Below, piece after piece: positions 9,711-20,900 of a stretch of 64,000 nucleotides of DNA. The DNA lies in NCBI GenBank assembly GCA_022559985.1, contig JAFJTR010000115.1, forward strand, positions 18,017-82,016, read 5' to 3'. Made by a program: the position numbers and the translations under genes. A model generated the notes under the pieces. It worked only from the letters and a program-made list of their open reading frames with translations. It was not told the origin of the DNA and did not search any database. This DNA is from Parastagonospora avenae f. sp. tritici 18332-5. Its lineage: Eukaryota > Ascomycota > Dothideomycetes > Pleosporales > Phaeosphaeriaceae. Position 1 is the first letter of the stretch, and each line of letters begins with the position of its first letter.

Positions 9711-12700
9711 ATGGCTTCGAAATTGTGCTGCACGGCAGAGCAAGAGGACCGAACAGGCTCGCCAGATCTACCCAATGCTCGCGTCAGCGCAGCGACGCCC
9801 AACTGGCCTCTTCTGCCAAAGCAGGCGGGCTCACCCAACTCGCAATTCACCAGTGCTCGATCAGACGAGCTTCACGAGCTCCGCCAAATCTTCGACAACG
9901 CCCAAGATGAGGCTCCTGAGCGGACGTCTCCACGCAAGACCCCTAGGCCGCGCTCAAGCCGTCCGTCCATCTACAGTCTGCACAGTCTACACAAGATGAC
10001 CAGCATGCGATCTATTCTGAGGCGCAAGTTCTCCAAAGACCTAACGAGGAAGAAGAGCAATGCTTCCACCCGACCGCATACCCAGGAGACCCTCAGTGAA
10101 CAATCTGACACCGTTATCAAGCACCCGAACGAGGACCCGCGCCAGCGACTGAAGGTGACCAAAGAAGACTTGCGGAAGGACCTGCTGAGTGACAAGAAGC
10201 CAGCCGAAGGAGGCTACGACTCAGATGCCGAAGTGCTCGACGTTGTTGCCAAAAACATTGGAAAAGCAACGCCCACCAAGCGACCGAGCATCCACAGTGT
10301 AGACTGGGCGCCTTCTTCAGGAAGGTCTGTACTCTTCATCTGGAGTTCCTGCGCTTGCTAACTTTACTAGTAAATCAACACCCGGGTCATCCGCCCCACG
10401 GCCGGGCAGCACCGAGCTCAAACGCGACGTCCAGCCCTACCAGATACAACACACTCAGCCGCTCTCGCTATCCAGTCGCTTCACGCAGGTATTCAGCACG
10501 CCAAACCTTCGCACCGATGAGCCAAACGAAAGAAGCCGCACACTGCGGCGATCCCACTCCGCCACGTCCATGGGTCTACCGAAGCCTTCGCCCCTCTCAC
10601 CAATGCGACTTCCAAGTCTCACAAGTCATGACAAGGACGGCGTACCTTGGGCTGAGTTTATGAGCGAAAGTCTTCGCCTCTCCCAGTTTCCTGTTCCTCC
10701 ACGTCATGCTAGCCTGAAACCATCAAAGACACTCATGGTCTCAGATCTTGAAGCGAAGGATAGCCATCATGACAAGACTACCGAGCAAGTCCGTTCAGGT
10801 GAACTGGTACAGGCTACTGCAACCACAGATCTGACAACATCTGCTCGTGCCATTGAAATACGTATCCAGCAACCCACCTCGATCGCTAGCCCTCGTCCAT
10901 CGGCATCCGTTCGGCGTGACTTTCGAGAGAATGCACCTCCCGTCAATGAAACTAGTGCCGAAGACGCCAAAGATGAGAATCAGGAGGAAGACAACCACCG
11001 TCGCTCTGTACACCTGTACAGTATGCGCATCTCGCATCACTTGCGCTCTGGCTCACTGCTGTCGTGGGATCAGCTCGCCGATACGCCAGAGATGCCCTCA
11101 CCACCTCGTGTATTCCGACAGCGTACTGTATCTGACCAGAGTCGGTTCTCGAAAACACACACGCAGCTTGCTCGGCATGAGCGACAGACTTCCAGCTCGG
11201 GCTTTGCCAGCAACAAAGTGCCCAGCAGATGGGGAAGGGTCTTGCCCCACGACCACGATCTCCGTGCCGATGTTGCATCTTCAATCTATTCAAGTAGACC
11301 ACAGAGCCCTCCCGAGAGCTTTGGTGGCTCCGTGGCGAACTTCAGCCACTCATCGGTTGACTTGAGGGCTCTGCGTCGCTCAAATTCATTCCCTACGGAT
11401 AACGAAGAGACGCCTCGGCCCCTGCGTCGTTACGGAAACTTGGCAGCCACTGAGGAGGTTTCACCGCATACTTCACTACTGGCACAACCGCCGTTGCTGG
11501 CACGAAAGAACAGCGTAGCGGATACAAAGAGGTCCAAGTTCAGAGAAGAGTTCAGTCCATCTCCGCCCAAGAAGAAACTCACTCCATCGACGTCAATCAT
11601 GAAGTTCCTGAACCCCAAGAGACTCAGTCTACGCAGTCTAAGTGAAGCCAATCTTCAGCCTGAAGCACCGAAGCCGCACGTGGACGGCCCTTTTGACACT
11701 TTGGCCCTGCCGGGTGATCGAGAACGGCGTCAATCCCGCTCATTGATCAGTCTACAGACCGAACAAGATGCGCTGGGCAAAAACAAGGGTGCGAACCTCT
11801 GGGACAAGGCGCTCAAAGCTCATCAGGAGGAGAAGGCGTCCATGTTCCTGCCCAAGAACAAGGAGCTTGCTGTACATGCTAGCCCCTTCAGAGAACGCAG
11901 TGGAAGTTGTTCCAGCCGCAGGCCTAGTGTTCAAGATTATCGCGATCAAACTTACGATGTATCCGCCCGGAAGCGCTCATCCGCACCAATATTCGCACGG
12001 CACACCTTCGGAGATCGAGTTTTCGGTGAACGACCAGAACCAGTTACGAGACGGAGTGCCACAGCCGGAAGAGATGCCCTGAGTCCCGCGCAAGAGGTTG
12101 CTGAAGCATTTGACAAGCAAGGCGACGATACTGACGTTGTCGGTGCCTGGGGCCGGTACCCATCTAATACTAGACCCGAGCGCACGCTATCTTTCAGCAA
12201 GAAAGACCGTGTTGAAACACGCGACTTCGCGCTCGAAGCTGCTATCCGATTCGCGTCAGCACAGAACGATGATTACGATGAGGACATGCTGGACCCGACC
12301 GACCGCTTGCCAACGCCAAATCTCCTGCCTGGGGAAAAGAAGCGCAAGAAGAAGGTTGGAACCGGCAAAATGGCCAAGAGTCACTCCATGACTTTCGGTA
12401 GGAAGCTCATCAAGAACTATTACGCCGGCATGTTCAAGTCCTCGAGCTCTGAATTTCGTCAACATGGACGAGGACACCGCAGCTCGATCGCGTCGGGAGG
12501 CACACTAGAGCATCCTGAGCTGGAGTTGTTGCCCGAGGTTTTCATGTCTGGGGCAAATGATGGAGCTCGTAGCAGACCTCCGAGTCGGAGCGGCAAGAAA
12601 GTGGTTCGCCGTCACAGTGCGCGCCTCAGCGAGTCCAAGTCAAAAGGGAAGCTGCCGGCTGCCGACTCCATGGCAACACTTCGTCCTCGTCGGAACTCTT

Positions 12701-13182
12701 CTGCGCCGAATCTCAAAGATCTCACGAACCTTCAAGAGGGGACTGGCGACGGCAACAACGCGCAAGACCGTGCGCGCGTGTGGTCAGTCTACTACGAGGA
12801 ATGTGTACCATCCTTCCCACGCCTCAGCACTGACAACGAATTCGCACTGGAGGACTTTGGTGGCCCGTCCCGCATCTCCTTGGACAGAAAGCCCGGCTCG
12901 CGACACTCTCATACCGTCCCATCGCGGCGCCTAAAACACTCGCGCAACGCGAGTCAACTCAGTCGTATGAGCAATGCAAGCCGATGGAGTGGACGACCCA
13001 AGTCCCTTTACATGGGTGAGGACGATAGCCCAGGCGAGGACAAAAGCCTTGTCAGTGTGAGGCGCAGTACCATGGACCTCATTTCCATGTTCAAGGACCA
13101 GGAAAATGCGGAGCACGAGCGCGTCATGTCGCTTACACGCGCAGAGAGCAGACGTGAAGCAGAGCATTTGGCTGGGTTGTAG
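9711..13182 (+). CDS. Large Ser/Arg-rich, probably disordered fungal protein
   Basis: Two exons, 9711-10324 and 10371-13182, encode 1141 aa. The 46-bp intron has donor GTCTGT, branch GCTAAC and acceptor TAG, and the phase-2 join turns AG plus T into Ser without breaking the frame. The composition is Ser, Arg, Pro and Lys rich with no globular domain I recognise. Dozens of basic-directed phosphosite-like motifs are present (RRHS, RRNSSAP, LRRSNS, KKLTPSTS), suggesting a kinase target or 14-3-3 client. A conserved-looking island lies near residues 870-900 (KMAKSHSMTFGRKLIKNYYA). Such proteins in filamentous fungi are often linked to septation or polarity, but nothing in the sequence proves that here. 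Confidence 0.75.
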
Positions 13183-13537
13183 GTTGGTGGGTCACGAGGG
13201 TAATGTGTAATGATGATAATGACGGTGCCTGGATGTATCCACGTATCGTTTGGGAGGATCAGATGTATGCTAGCAGTAGTATTTCTATTACCCCCAATGT
13301 TTTGTACAATGTCGTATTGCCTGAAGGTTTTTGTGCTAGTATTAGTGGTTCCGCTGTCAAAATCGCTCTCTACCATGGTGCACTACACAGACTCTAACCA
13401 CGGTTCCAACCACGCCAAAACCTCACTTTTCTCATGAATTATTGCAACACACAGAATATAAAAAATGAAACTGACCGTGCTTATCCAGATTTCTTACCAC
13501 ATACTCACTTTGAAAGTATCCATCTCAGAAACACAAA
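13183..13537. other. Intergenic spacer
   Basis: 355 bp between the Ser/Arg-rich protein gene and a small gene. Nothing beyond short chance frames is seen. Confidence 0.4.
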
Positions 13538-13951
13538 ATGGGCACCTATACCCGCAACATGCCCGCCCGCCACCAAGACCAGCGCCTACCCACACACAGC
13601 GACATGGGCGTGCCTCACCCCACCATCGAAACCATGAATGCGACTCTCGCTCGCAATCTGGCTTCGCACACAGGCACACCTGCACCTGCACCGCCCCGGA
13701 GAAGCGAAACCCGAAGCGAAACGGCCAGCGAGCCCAAAGTTCGCTTGAAAATCCACATGCCGCGGTCTGAAGCGGAGAATGATCCAGACGTATGTGCTTC
13801 CGCGAGGATCCTTATGCAGATGAGTAGGGACATGCGGGGGTGGGAGGGGGAATCTGAGGGGATGGTGTCGGCGGATGAAGATGATGGGGAGGGGAGGAGG
13901 GATTCGGCGTTTGAGAAGGGTGGGGGTGAGAAGGAGGGAGAGAAGATATAG
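13538..13951 (+). CDS. Small hypothetical protein
   Basis: A 137-aa frame with no recognised domain. It starts with MGTYTRNMPARHQD, is Pro/Thr rich, and has one hydrophobic island DPDVCASARILMQMS (about residues 86-100), a type of short helix seen in many small fungal proteins. The C-terminal 40 residues are acidic and Gly-rich (SADEDDGEGRRDS). It could be a real small gene because the codons stay open in a GC-rich stretch and the ATG sits 40 bases after a CT-rich segment. The opposite strand also has a long frame over the same bases, so the call is tentative. Confidence 0.4.
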   Translation: MGTYTRNMPARHQDQRLPTHSDMGVPHPTIETMNATLARNLASHTGTPAPAPPRRSETRSETASEPKVRLKIHMPRSEAENDPDVCASARILMQMSRDMRGWEGESEGMVSADEDDGEGRRDSAFEKGGGEKEGEKI

Positions 13952-14210
13952 TTGCGGTTGATGGGGTTGGCTGTATAGCTTCAAGGTGTTATTGGCGCGC
14001 GGTTGGGAGGGGTGGGGGAGATGGATGGGTTGGTGATTTGGCGTGGCTGGTGCTTTCTTCTGTAGATTGGGATATAGTTGAGGGTATGAAGGTAGACAGG
14101 TATATGCATGGGTCGTTACATGCATGTATACATTGTGACATTGAAGACGAGCTGGTATACGCTAAGTCGCGGGGAACGAGTGACGCTAATTGAACAGGAG
14201 GAAGTACATC

Positions 14211-15748
14211 TCAGAATGACGAAGTCGGTGCAACAGACGCATCTTTGCTTGCACTTGATGCGGGCTCTTCGGTCTTCGTCTCTGGTGCCGACTTCGTGCT
14301 CGTCGACACCTCGCCGTCCTTTGAGCTGACGGCGAGAGCAGACAGCTGGTCAACTGAAGCTTGGGTAACGTCGGTCGCAGTTGGTAGAGGCACATTTGTT
14401 ACACCTCCTCCTTCTGTAGCATGATGAGTAGTGTCCTCTTCATCACTCTCCAGGACCTCATCGTCGAGAACTGGCTCGTGCGAGTAATTTGCGCTACTGC
14501 CATCTTCAGCTTTTCGCGCCCACCAAACGTAACTGCGAAGTCAGTATCAGCATGGTTGTGAAGTGTTGTAAAACTCACACTTCGCCATAGTAATGACGGT
14601 CTTTCCGCTTGGCTTCAGCCCTACACTCGGACAAGAACACCTCGACTTCTTCTCTCGACCACCCCAATACCCTAGTGAAGAGCCCGAGAGAACTGCTCGG
14701 CAGCCAATCCATGAGATCTTCAAATACAAAGCGACCAAGAAGCTTGAACTTAGCGCCTTTGGCCCACTTGCCAATCGGCCACTTGAACTTCTTCAAATTG
14801 ATATCGACAAAACCAGAGTCGCGTAGCTTCGGCGTGAAGTGTCGCGGCCCAGTTCCATCCAGTCCGATCTTGGTAGCAGCTTCGAGAAAGAGCTCTGACC
14901 AGCGCATGAGCGGCGAGTTCTCCACTGTGACATTGGCATCCATACACCGAATTGGGAAAACAATCTCTTGACATTCGAGATACCCTCCAGGCTTGATGTT
15001 GGCATATGCTTGTTCGAAGAAGCGGTTCCAGTTCTTGACGGCAGCGACCATGGCACGTGTGTGAATGTAGTCGAACTGATTATGAAAGATCCAATCTTGC
15101 TCGCAGTCATCGATCAAGAATTCGCAATTCGGCGGCACTTGAGCTGGCTGGATTGGACTCAAGTCTGTTCCCAGTACGCGCGCAGAGGGGTGTTCGTCAG
15201 CAAACTCAATGGACCAGATTCCGGTTCCGCACCCCACATCAAGCACATTCTGAAGGTCCTTGGGTATCGGCGCTTGATACAATTTGCCATCGAGTGTCAA
15301 TCGAAAAGCATGATGCTGGAGATCCAGTCGGTCCATCTCCGTCTAAGATCTTCACGTTAGTCATGCCATACCGAACGGGTGCGGGCCGTCGTCGGTCTCA
15401 CCTCATCGTTCGGCACCGGATACTTCCCTTCGGCATAAGCGTGATACCGTCTGCCGTGCTCGTAGCGAAAATTGAATACTGAAGACGTGGCCGACATGGT
15501 GTAGCTTGTGCTATGTCAGTAAGAAGGAGGAGTGAGGTCGCACAACGCACGAAGACTGGCCGTCGCCGCCGTATGCAGAGTCGCGCTCGTCGCTCTATCG
15601 AGGTCACCTGTCAGTCTGGGTAGGCACCGCGCCAAGAAGTGGGACAAACGTCTATTTCCAGCGACGGACCGGAGCTGCTAGCCCCATTTGTTGTAGGTTC
15701 GTCGCTGCTCTCGTTCGCGATATCTGGAACGTTATGTGTGGCTGCCAT
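14211..15748 (-). CDS. LaeA-like (UMTA family) SAM-dependent methyltransferase
   Basis: Five exons on the minus strand, 15748-15650, 15594-15551, 15510-15402, 15342-14579 and 14532-14211, encode 445 aa. Each join restores a family landmark: the tiny exon 2 gives DERDSAYGGDGQSS, exon 3 gives SATSSVFNFRYEHGRRYHAY, exon 4 gives TEMDRLDLQHHAFRLTLDGK and the SAM-binding motif I VLDVGCGTGIWSIEFA (about residues 117-132), and exon 5 starts VYVWWARK. Motif II/post I is VLGTDLSPIQP. This is the layout of the large TAM/UMTA family that includes the secondary-metabolism regulator LaeA; most members have no known substrate. The last 100 residues are a Ser/Thr/Glu-rich tail, longer than usual. No biosynthetic gene cluster lies next to it, so it is a family member and not LaeA itself. 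Confidence 0.88.
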
Positions 15749-16915
15749 GGCGATTGGGAACGAGCAAGATAGAAAAGAAGACGAAGAGCACGAGCTGTGA
15801 CACTCGCTACTCCCACGCGATCTATGAATGATGTATGGTCTCCCAGCTTTGTGGTAACCCTAGGCGTGAATGACCGGTGGTTTTGTTGGTTAGTGTGCCA
15901 TTTGTGGTGTTCTTGGCCAATGGCGGCAGAGCCGTGTCTGAAGTCGAGCGGACTTGGTCGCAAGACAGGCGATATTAACACGCGGTTGAATATGGAAGCT
16001 ACTTTTCAGGTTGATGTGCAGGCTCACATGTGTGAACACGACACGAATCGGTCGGAGCTCAGACGTATATCGGGGGCAGATATGAGCTTATGCTCCCAGC
16101 TCCGACCGCTGCGGGTCTCTTCTCCATTGTCTTGTTCGGCAAACAACTTGTTTTGCGTAGAGTTACATTCAGTCGAAGGTGTAGTGACGTTCTCCAAGGT
16201 GGAGCCGCAACCATTGCCGACTTTCCGGTCCGACAATCAAAGGTTTCTATGCATCTCTGCGGCGAGGTCGAGGTCTGGTTGGGGGCGCTATGCCGGGCGT
16301 AAATTCGCGTCGCGGCTAGCAGCATCCGCCTGTAGGGGCGGATGCTCATTGGCGTGGAATGAGTTGAGTTCCGTCCACTGGACATGTGGCTGTTGGCCAT
16401 TTTCGGTGGAAGTGTCCGTTCTATGTCGATGCGAGGGCCGCCGAGGTCGAGGTCGAAAGAGCCATGGAGTAGCTTTTGCCAAGACCTGATTAACTTTTTT
16501 CCAAGATTACGGCATGCCCCACCGCCCGCATTGCAGGACCCTCACGTGGTTCACGATGAAGCCATCACAATTCATCAAGAAAGGCAATGTGGGGTGATGG
16601 GTTGCGTTGCGCTGATGGTATTCAGACCGATTGCTATGAGATTCACGAGCGCCACGAGTCACAATATGACACGATTAATCCCAAATCCCGAAATACACCT
16701 TGAAGTATACCTAAGTATTGCATCCGAGAAACAGCAAAATAGCACTACAGACTAAATGCAATGTTCGCGCAACTACACTGCAAAGCGCACGATGAAGCTA
16801 TCATTCTCACCTTCACTACCTTCAAGCCCACTTATCTCCAGTAGCGCGTCTCTCTCCCCATCATTCCGATCTCAACCCCAACGCAAAACCACCACATCCA
16901 CCACCAAATCTCATC
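15749..16915. other. Divergent intergenic region
   Basis: About 1.17 kb between the methyltransferase start (minus strand) and the SIM-protein start (plus strand), so it should hold both promoters. A 230-codon open frame at 15797-16489 on the plus strand has Cys/Trp/Arg-rich content unlike real proteins and was not called. The last 100 bases are CT/CA-rich. Confidence 0.45.
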
Positions 16916-17578
16916 ATGTCGCGGAACCTCTCAGATCATTGTCGCCCCTCCTCCTCTAAAAACCATCACCACCACCACAACAACAACCGCTTCTCCTTCC
17001 CATCCAATAACCGCCCATACCATCATAACCAAAACTCCCACCGCCCAAACAAGTTCACCACCCCCCGAGACCACCAACCCTCCTATCCCTTCTGGGAGAT
17101 CCAAGACGACCTCATCGCCCCGACTCACTCCTCACTCTCCATCCTCTCTCTCGAGCGCTGGGCCTGTGCGACCGCCGCTTTCCCGCAGTCCGGTCTGGGC
17201 CGCCACGAACACGTGATTGTGGAGAGGATTGAGCGGCGGTATGGAGGCGACGCGGAGGGGGAAGAGAGGAGGTATGAGGGGTCTACGAGGAGGAAGAGGA
17301 AGGGGGAGAGGGAGAGAGGCGATGAGGAAAGGGGCGATGAGGGGTTCATGAGGGATGCGATGCATCAGCGGAAACGGGAGCGAGAGGCCGAGATAAATGC
17401 CGGTGTCAAGAGGAGAAAAGGGAATACTATTGATCTTACTGGTGAGGAAGAGCGGAGTGTGCGCAAGGGTTGGGTTATTGATCTTACGGGGGGAGATGAC
17501 GAGAATAGGCATCAGGAGGAAGTTGATTACGCCCAGTCAAGTGAGTGGAGTTGGCCGGGAAGTCAGGAAGATGCTTGA
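16916..17578 (+). CDS. Small basic protein with two SUMO-interacting motifs
   Basis: A single-exon 220-aa protein. Residues 1-50 are low complexity (His/Asn/Ser/Pro), residues 55-105 (PFWEIQDDLIAPTHSSLSIL then SLERWACAT) form the only hydrophobic part, and residues 105-165 are highly charged with nuclear-localisation-like clusters (RRKRKGERERG, KRRKG). Two matching motifs then follow: TIDLTGEEE (171-179) and VIDLTGGDDE (187-196), each a hydrophobic core followed by acids. This is the textbook pattern of a SUMO-interacting motif, and tandem copies are typical of readers of SUMO chains such as STUbL ubiquitin ligases. No RING finger is present, so it is not itself a ligase as drawn. Function as a nuclear SUMO reader is inferred. 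Confidence 0.65.
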   Translation: MSRNLSDHCRPSSSKNHHHHHNNNRFSFPSNNRPYHHNQNSHRPNKFTTPRDHQPSYPFWEIQDDLIAPTHSSLSILSLERWACATAAFPQSGLGRHEHVIVERIERRYGGDAEGEERRYEGSTRRKRKGERERGDEERGDEGFMRDAMHQRKREREAEINAGVKRRKGNTIDLTGEEERSVRKGWVIDLTGGDDENRHQEEVDYAQSSEWSWPGSQEDA

Positions 17579-17956
17579 GATACGAGGAAGGAGGAGTAGC
17601 AAGTCCGCGTGAAAGGCAAGTGGTCAATGGCGATCGTTCAAGGAGTGCGGCTCATGGAAAGCAAGGCGTAAAGTGTGGCATGAGGAGCGTGCGTATGTGA
17701 TACCCCAAAAGTTTTAGCATCAAGGACATTGCATTTCTGAGACACATCATCACTGCAGGTAGGCATGGCATACGAAAAAGTGAAATTTTGAAAATTCTAT
17801 ACATCTACGCAATCATTTCATATCGCATCATATCGAATCCCCGCGTCCAAAATGACACGCCCAGATAGGTATAAACATCCAAACGCCCCATCAAACGATC
17901 AAGCGCTAAATACAATCGAAGTGACCTCCAAGATACATGCAAGAACATGAATCGCC
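17579..17956. other. Convergent 3' spacer
   Basis: 378 bp between the ends of two convergent genes. AT-richer than its flanks; no gene seen. Confidence 0.4.
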
Positions 17957-20900
17957 CTACTCATCATCTCTCCCCTTCGCCTTGCCCTTACCCAAGGGAC
18001 TCCCTCCTCCCAAACTCACCTCACTCTTCCGCCCTCTAATCTTCAGATTCTGAATCGACGGACTCGGCGAAGGTCTCGGCGACGTGCGTGGCGAACTACT
18101 TAACTGCTCGAACCTTCCCGCAAGATCTTTGACACGACTAGGCGAAGTTTCTCTGACGTCCTCCTCGGAGTTCTCTCTCGGCAAGGACATGAGACTGACG
18201 TGATCGACATCAGCGTTGACGACGCGTAGTTTACTCTTCGGGACCGTGAACATGACCTGTACGACGCGGCGCTCAACTGCGGCTTCGACGTCCCAATCAG
18301 CTTCACTAGCTGGAGTGCAGGGCCTTTCATCTGAGGGAGGGACGCCGAGTTGGTCGGAGCGGATGGGCGTGCGGGGAGTGGGTAAGGGATCGTTGTCGGT
18401 AACGAGAAGGTTACCGCGTTCTCTCCATTCTCGACGTTGTTGTTCACGCTCAGCGAGGGCGATGTCTTCTGGTGTGCCCCAGTCGTCGCCGGCGGTGCGC
18501 TTCCATCGCGTGTCGAGCTCGTCTTCGAGCCAGTCTTGTTGACCTCGTCGACTACGCCAGAAGCTGGCGTCTGAAGCGGCTCGACGGGGCGGTGAAGACG
18601 CTGCTGGGAATGATTTTCTATTGCCCGCAGCAGAGGGCTCTATTAGTGAGATGGGGTGATCTGTATATCGTTCGTGGTATGACATTGTGGTTGTAGATCT
18701 CGTGCGCTCAGCGCCGGATGCAGATCTTGTTAGCACTCTGCGAACACTGCCGAGCCAGCTTCTCCTTCTTTCTCGTGTGGCTGGGCGCGAATTGCTTGTT
18801 GTGTCCAGTGCGCAGGATGTAGCTGGGGTAGCTGTAGCAGCGCGGCTATTGCTACCTTCAGTGTCATGGTATGTGTTGGAATTTGATGATGATGTTCCTG
18901 TTCGTGGTCTCTCCGGGTTGCCACCTAACAGTGCTTCGCCCTCGGCTTGGAGGTGGGCGAATGACGATTGTGCAGTGCGGAACGAGTCAATATCCTCCTG
19001 AACATTGCTGCGAACGCTTGTGAAGGACTGAGTCCTAGGGTCGACCGGGCTACGGTGCCCAATTTCGTCTTCATCCTCCGACCTGTCACGTGTCGGACTT
19101 CCGTTGGGAGTTTTGAACGGGTTTGCATTGGCGGCGCTGTGGAGTATAGCGGCCGATCGAAGTGAAGCACTTCGTGCGAGGCCCGCGCTTGACGAGGTCC
19201 ATGAGAGACCAGAGCGGGTGCTTCGTTCACTGAGGTTGGAGCCCGTCCTTTCTGAGGTAGATTTGTCAGGAGAAAGTCTGCCGGTTGAATGACGGGCCGG
19301 CATTGTGACACCTAGAGGCCAGTTGGATGGAGCGTGGTCAGACTGATCGGTGTCTTCGTGGGAGGGAGATGTTGGCGTAGAGTGAAAAATGTTCTTCTGT
19401 TCGCTGCCCCGTTGTCGAGCATCAATGAAAGGATCGAGCACGGGCGCACCATCCAGTATGGACTTTCTTCGAATATGGCCACGCTCACTCATCTCGGCAC
19501 GTTTCTCAGTTGCCGTGGAGTCGTGTGTATGTTCCTCGTCTGGGTCTTCTTCTAGCTCGTCAATCGGATGGATGTTGCCTGGGCCTCGCATTTTGGCAGT
19601 GACAAGACCAGGTCTACCACTAAGACTGCGTCGCAAACCACGTGTTGGACTAGGGATCTCGACGAGCAAGCCGGTCCGTTCTGCATCTTGGCTCGCAGTC
19701 TGCTTCCAGCCTTGTCCACCTTGAGTCCCGGGTGGGAAGTAGTAGTTGCCGTTCTGGCCAGCAAGATAGTCCATGGCGTCGGATTGGCCACCACGACCAT
19801 CGAAATTTTGCGAGTACTCATCGATGTTATAGCGATGGGTAGTGAATGAGAGATCCTGGATTTGCTTCTCGCGGACTTCGCGTTGCTTGCGCAAACGTCT
19901 TGTATACCACATGTAGAAGGCGAAGAGGCCACACACAGCAGCCAGGCCCATACCAAGGCCGACACCGAGTCCTACCTTTTGCCCTGGACTGGACAATGGG
20001 CCAGTATTTATGGGACCGGCGCCTGGAGCCTCGGGTGGAGGAGAGTAATCTGTGACCCAAGTGTTGGATGTAACGTTGAAGAAGTATGATTTACTGTTGA
20101 CTGAGGGGGTGGCCCTTCGTCGTGAAGAGGGGCTGGGTATCGTGTAACCACCTCTGATCATCATAACCCCTCCTGGAAGCATGGTAGCGCCATGGCCATA
20201 CAGTCCGGAGTCTGTCGGCAGGCCTTCGCCTGAAGAAGAGGGCAACGTCCAGTGCCAATCGTCCTTTCCACCATAGCCGCTAGCGATGTTGAGTATCGCG
20301 AGCTGCGGCTCTGCGGGAGTACCGGTATCGCCGACCCAGCCTCCGAATACGATGATCCGCTGACCGTCTGCAGTAAGGGCTGCCGTGTGGCCAGATCGCG
20401 GATCGATAGTTGCTGCATTAGCTCGACGGGCCAGATCTGTGTGCGAGGAATCGGACTCTTCGACGCCAATGAACGTCCAGCCCTGTTCCGGAAGAGAGAA
20501 AAGCGCGACCTGCGACATGTTGATGAATGCTGTACTTGTATGTCCACCGATGAGCAGAAAGTTCTGCTGCTGCGTTTGACTGCCATCACTGCGATTGGAG
20601 AAGGTGGGCTCGAGGCCAGTAATGGAAAACCCAGCTTCGGGTACGGGGGGGCCGCGGCTGGTAGATAGGTCCATAGTGTATGCAATCGCGTTGTCGCGGC
20701 TGCCCGACGGCTGCAGAGTGGTCATGAGGTTCGAGTAGTTGGCTGCAGACTGCCAGGTCGTGCTGTTGGCATCGCTGAATGGGCACATTCCACCGAAGAT
20801 GTATGCGCTCGTCGTTGTCGCGTCTCCATCAACCGCGCTGGAGAAGGTCATGCCTCCACCGAGATAGTTAGGACCCATGACCGCGTTGTGTGCGCTATCC

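Noticed and set aside
14211..15748. Calling the methyltransferase LaeA, the global secondary-metabolism regulator
   Set aside because: The UMTA family has many paralogues per genome and there is no biosynthetic cluster next to it; only the family is supported.
15797..16489. 230-codon plus-strand frame between the methyltransferase and the SIM-protein gene
   Set aside because: Cys/Trp/Arg-rich, no domain, no low-complexity or hydrophobic pattern of a real protein, and a fragmented antisense; more likely promoter DNA.
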